A DNA stretch of 33,211 bases, taken from the NCBI GenBank assembly GCA_900556395.1, contig USOQ01000022.1, forward strand, positions 1-33,211, given 5' to 3'. Positions 32,724 to 33,211 of the stretch are shown in pieces; within the stretch, counting starts at the first letter, position 1, and every line of letters begins with the position of its first letter. The position numbers were made by a program, and so were the translations under genes. The notes below the pieces were generated by a model, which searched no databases, was not told the origin of the DNA, and was given only the letters and a program-made list of their open reading frames with translations. The stretch is from Candidatus Segatella caccae. GTDB lineage: Bacteria > Bacteroidota > Bacteroidia > Bacteroidales > Bacteroidaceae.

Positions 32724-32750
32724 ACTAACTTTATGTTTTTATTTTTACTG

Positions 32751-32758
32751 CAAAGTTA
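32751..32758 (-). promoter_or_regulatory. -7 element (TAACTTTG) of the M3 peptidase operon
   Basis: TAACTTTG on the minus strand matches the consensus and sits 28 bases from the start codon. No TTTG at the -33 position. The transposase end begins about 80 bases upstream. Confidence 0.55.
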
Positions 32759-32876
32759 GTAAAAAAGAGTGTGATTATCTTCTTGTTACATACAATTTAA
32801 CATACTTTTATTTCATTGTTTGTCGTTGGTGAGTTTTTCGGGTCAGCGGATTTTTACGGTTGGCAATACTATATAA

Positions 32877-33211
32877 TTACGAATAAAGTGTAGCCAGCCT
32901 GTACATGAAGAATCTAATATCCCCTACACCCCTGAACTGTGTTCTGAAAGCCTTGATTTTAGCATTAAACGACTCTGCCGATGCATTAGTAAGCCTTTCC
33001 TCAAAATAGTTGATGATGGTGTCGTTGTGGTTCTCAAAGGTTTCAATAACCTTATTGAAGCCTTCATATCCAAAATCTTCGACATCATTGTACCATCTGG
33101 CAAGGTTAAGCCTTGCACTGCAGGCTGAGTTCTCTTGTTGAAAATGTCCACAAGATTGAGGTAGAGGCCATACGCCTTCTCAAGTTTGGGAAACATCTGA
33201 AATAGGATTTC
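32877..33211 (-). pseudogene. transposase 3' part with a frameshift (ISL3/ISAon1-like)
   Basis: Read on the minus strand, one frame gives EILFQMFPKLEKAYGLYLNL and then VDIFNKRT; further on, a different frame gives ARLNLARWYNDVEDFGYEGF, RLTNASAESFNAKIKAFRTQ and FMYRLATLYS before a stop at 32877. Joined, they form the C-terminal part of a DDE transposase of the ISL3-like group that is common in Bacteroidetes. A frame change between about 33115 and 33145 breaks it. A possible outer end, GGGTCAGCGG at 32840-32849, follows. The rest of the element is beyond the window. A sequencing error could also explain the shift. Confidence 0.75.

Noticed and set aside
33115..33145. Programmed frameshift in the transposase
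   Set aside because: No slippery heptamer or following stem was seen, and the shift falls late in the gene rather than between two known domains. Decay or a sequence error is more likely.

Overview
The window looks like a chromosomal segment of a Prevotella-type Bacteroidales. The reasons are promoters of the Bacteroidetes form (TTTG, about 20 bp, TAnnTTTG), a hybrid two-component regulator, GH31/GH2 glycan enzymes, a DUF5686 outer-membrane tail, DUF4230 and DUF4738 proteins, and a secreted protein ending in a LPSGIYLVNGKK-type tail. No rRNA, tRNA, CRISPR array or phage was seen.

Layout. 1-820: the end of a DUF5686 outer-membrane protein, then a LuxR-type response regulator. 821-1573: a 750-bp non-coding block holding a hairpin repeat, a candidate small RNA on the minus strand, a LacI-type operator over a promoter, a tandem 71/73-bp leader repeat and a MITE-like element with a 9-bp target duplication. 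1574-12469: LacI regulator, hybrid two-component regulator, GH31 alpha-xylosidase-like enzyme with a PA14 insert, and GH2 beta-galactosidase-like enzyme. 12675-16998: a divergent module made of an AraC-type membrane regulator on one side and, on the other, a large secreted protein followed by a 67-residue Cys/Trp/acid-rich small protein. 17017-19702: a second copy of the MITE-like element in the leader of a second, YicI-like GH31 enzyme. 19761-20339: a GNAT acetyltransferase. 20436-23123 (minus): two DUF4230 proteins and an AGCS amino-acid:cation symporter. 23124-23916: a second non-coding block with another copy of the hairpin repeat, a structured RNA/terminator and another copy of the leader hairpin. 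23917-24465: a DUF4738 lipoprotein. 24552-32723: housekeeping genes (TPR protein, ribH, recF, a DciA-like protein, 5-formyl-THF cyclo-ligase, S41 protease, dCMP deaminase, M3 peptidase). 32877-33211: the 3' end of a frameshifted transposase.

How the genes work together. Two GH31 enzymes of different subtypes plus a GH2 enzyme would suit removal of galactose and xylose from xyloglucan-like oligosaccharides. They are flanked by LacI and hybrid two-component regulators, but there is no SusC/SusD pair or endo-glucanase in the window. That substrate is an inference.

The most unusual content is in the 5' leaders. At least three families of short structured repeats occur here, each in more than one place. 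One shows compensating base changes in its hairpin stem. Another shows terminal inverted repeats, a target duplication and mutually exclusive pairings just ahead of lacI and the second GH31 gene.
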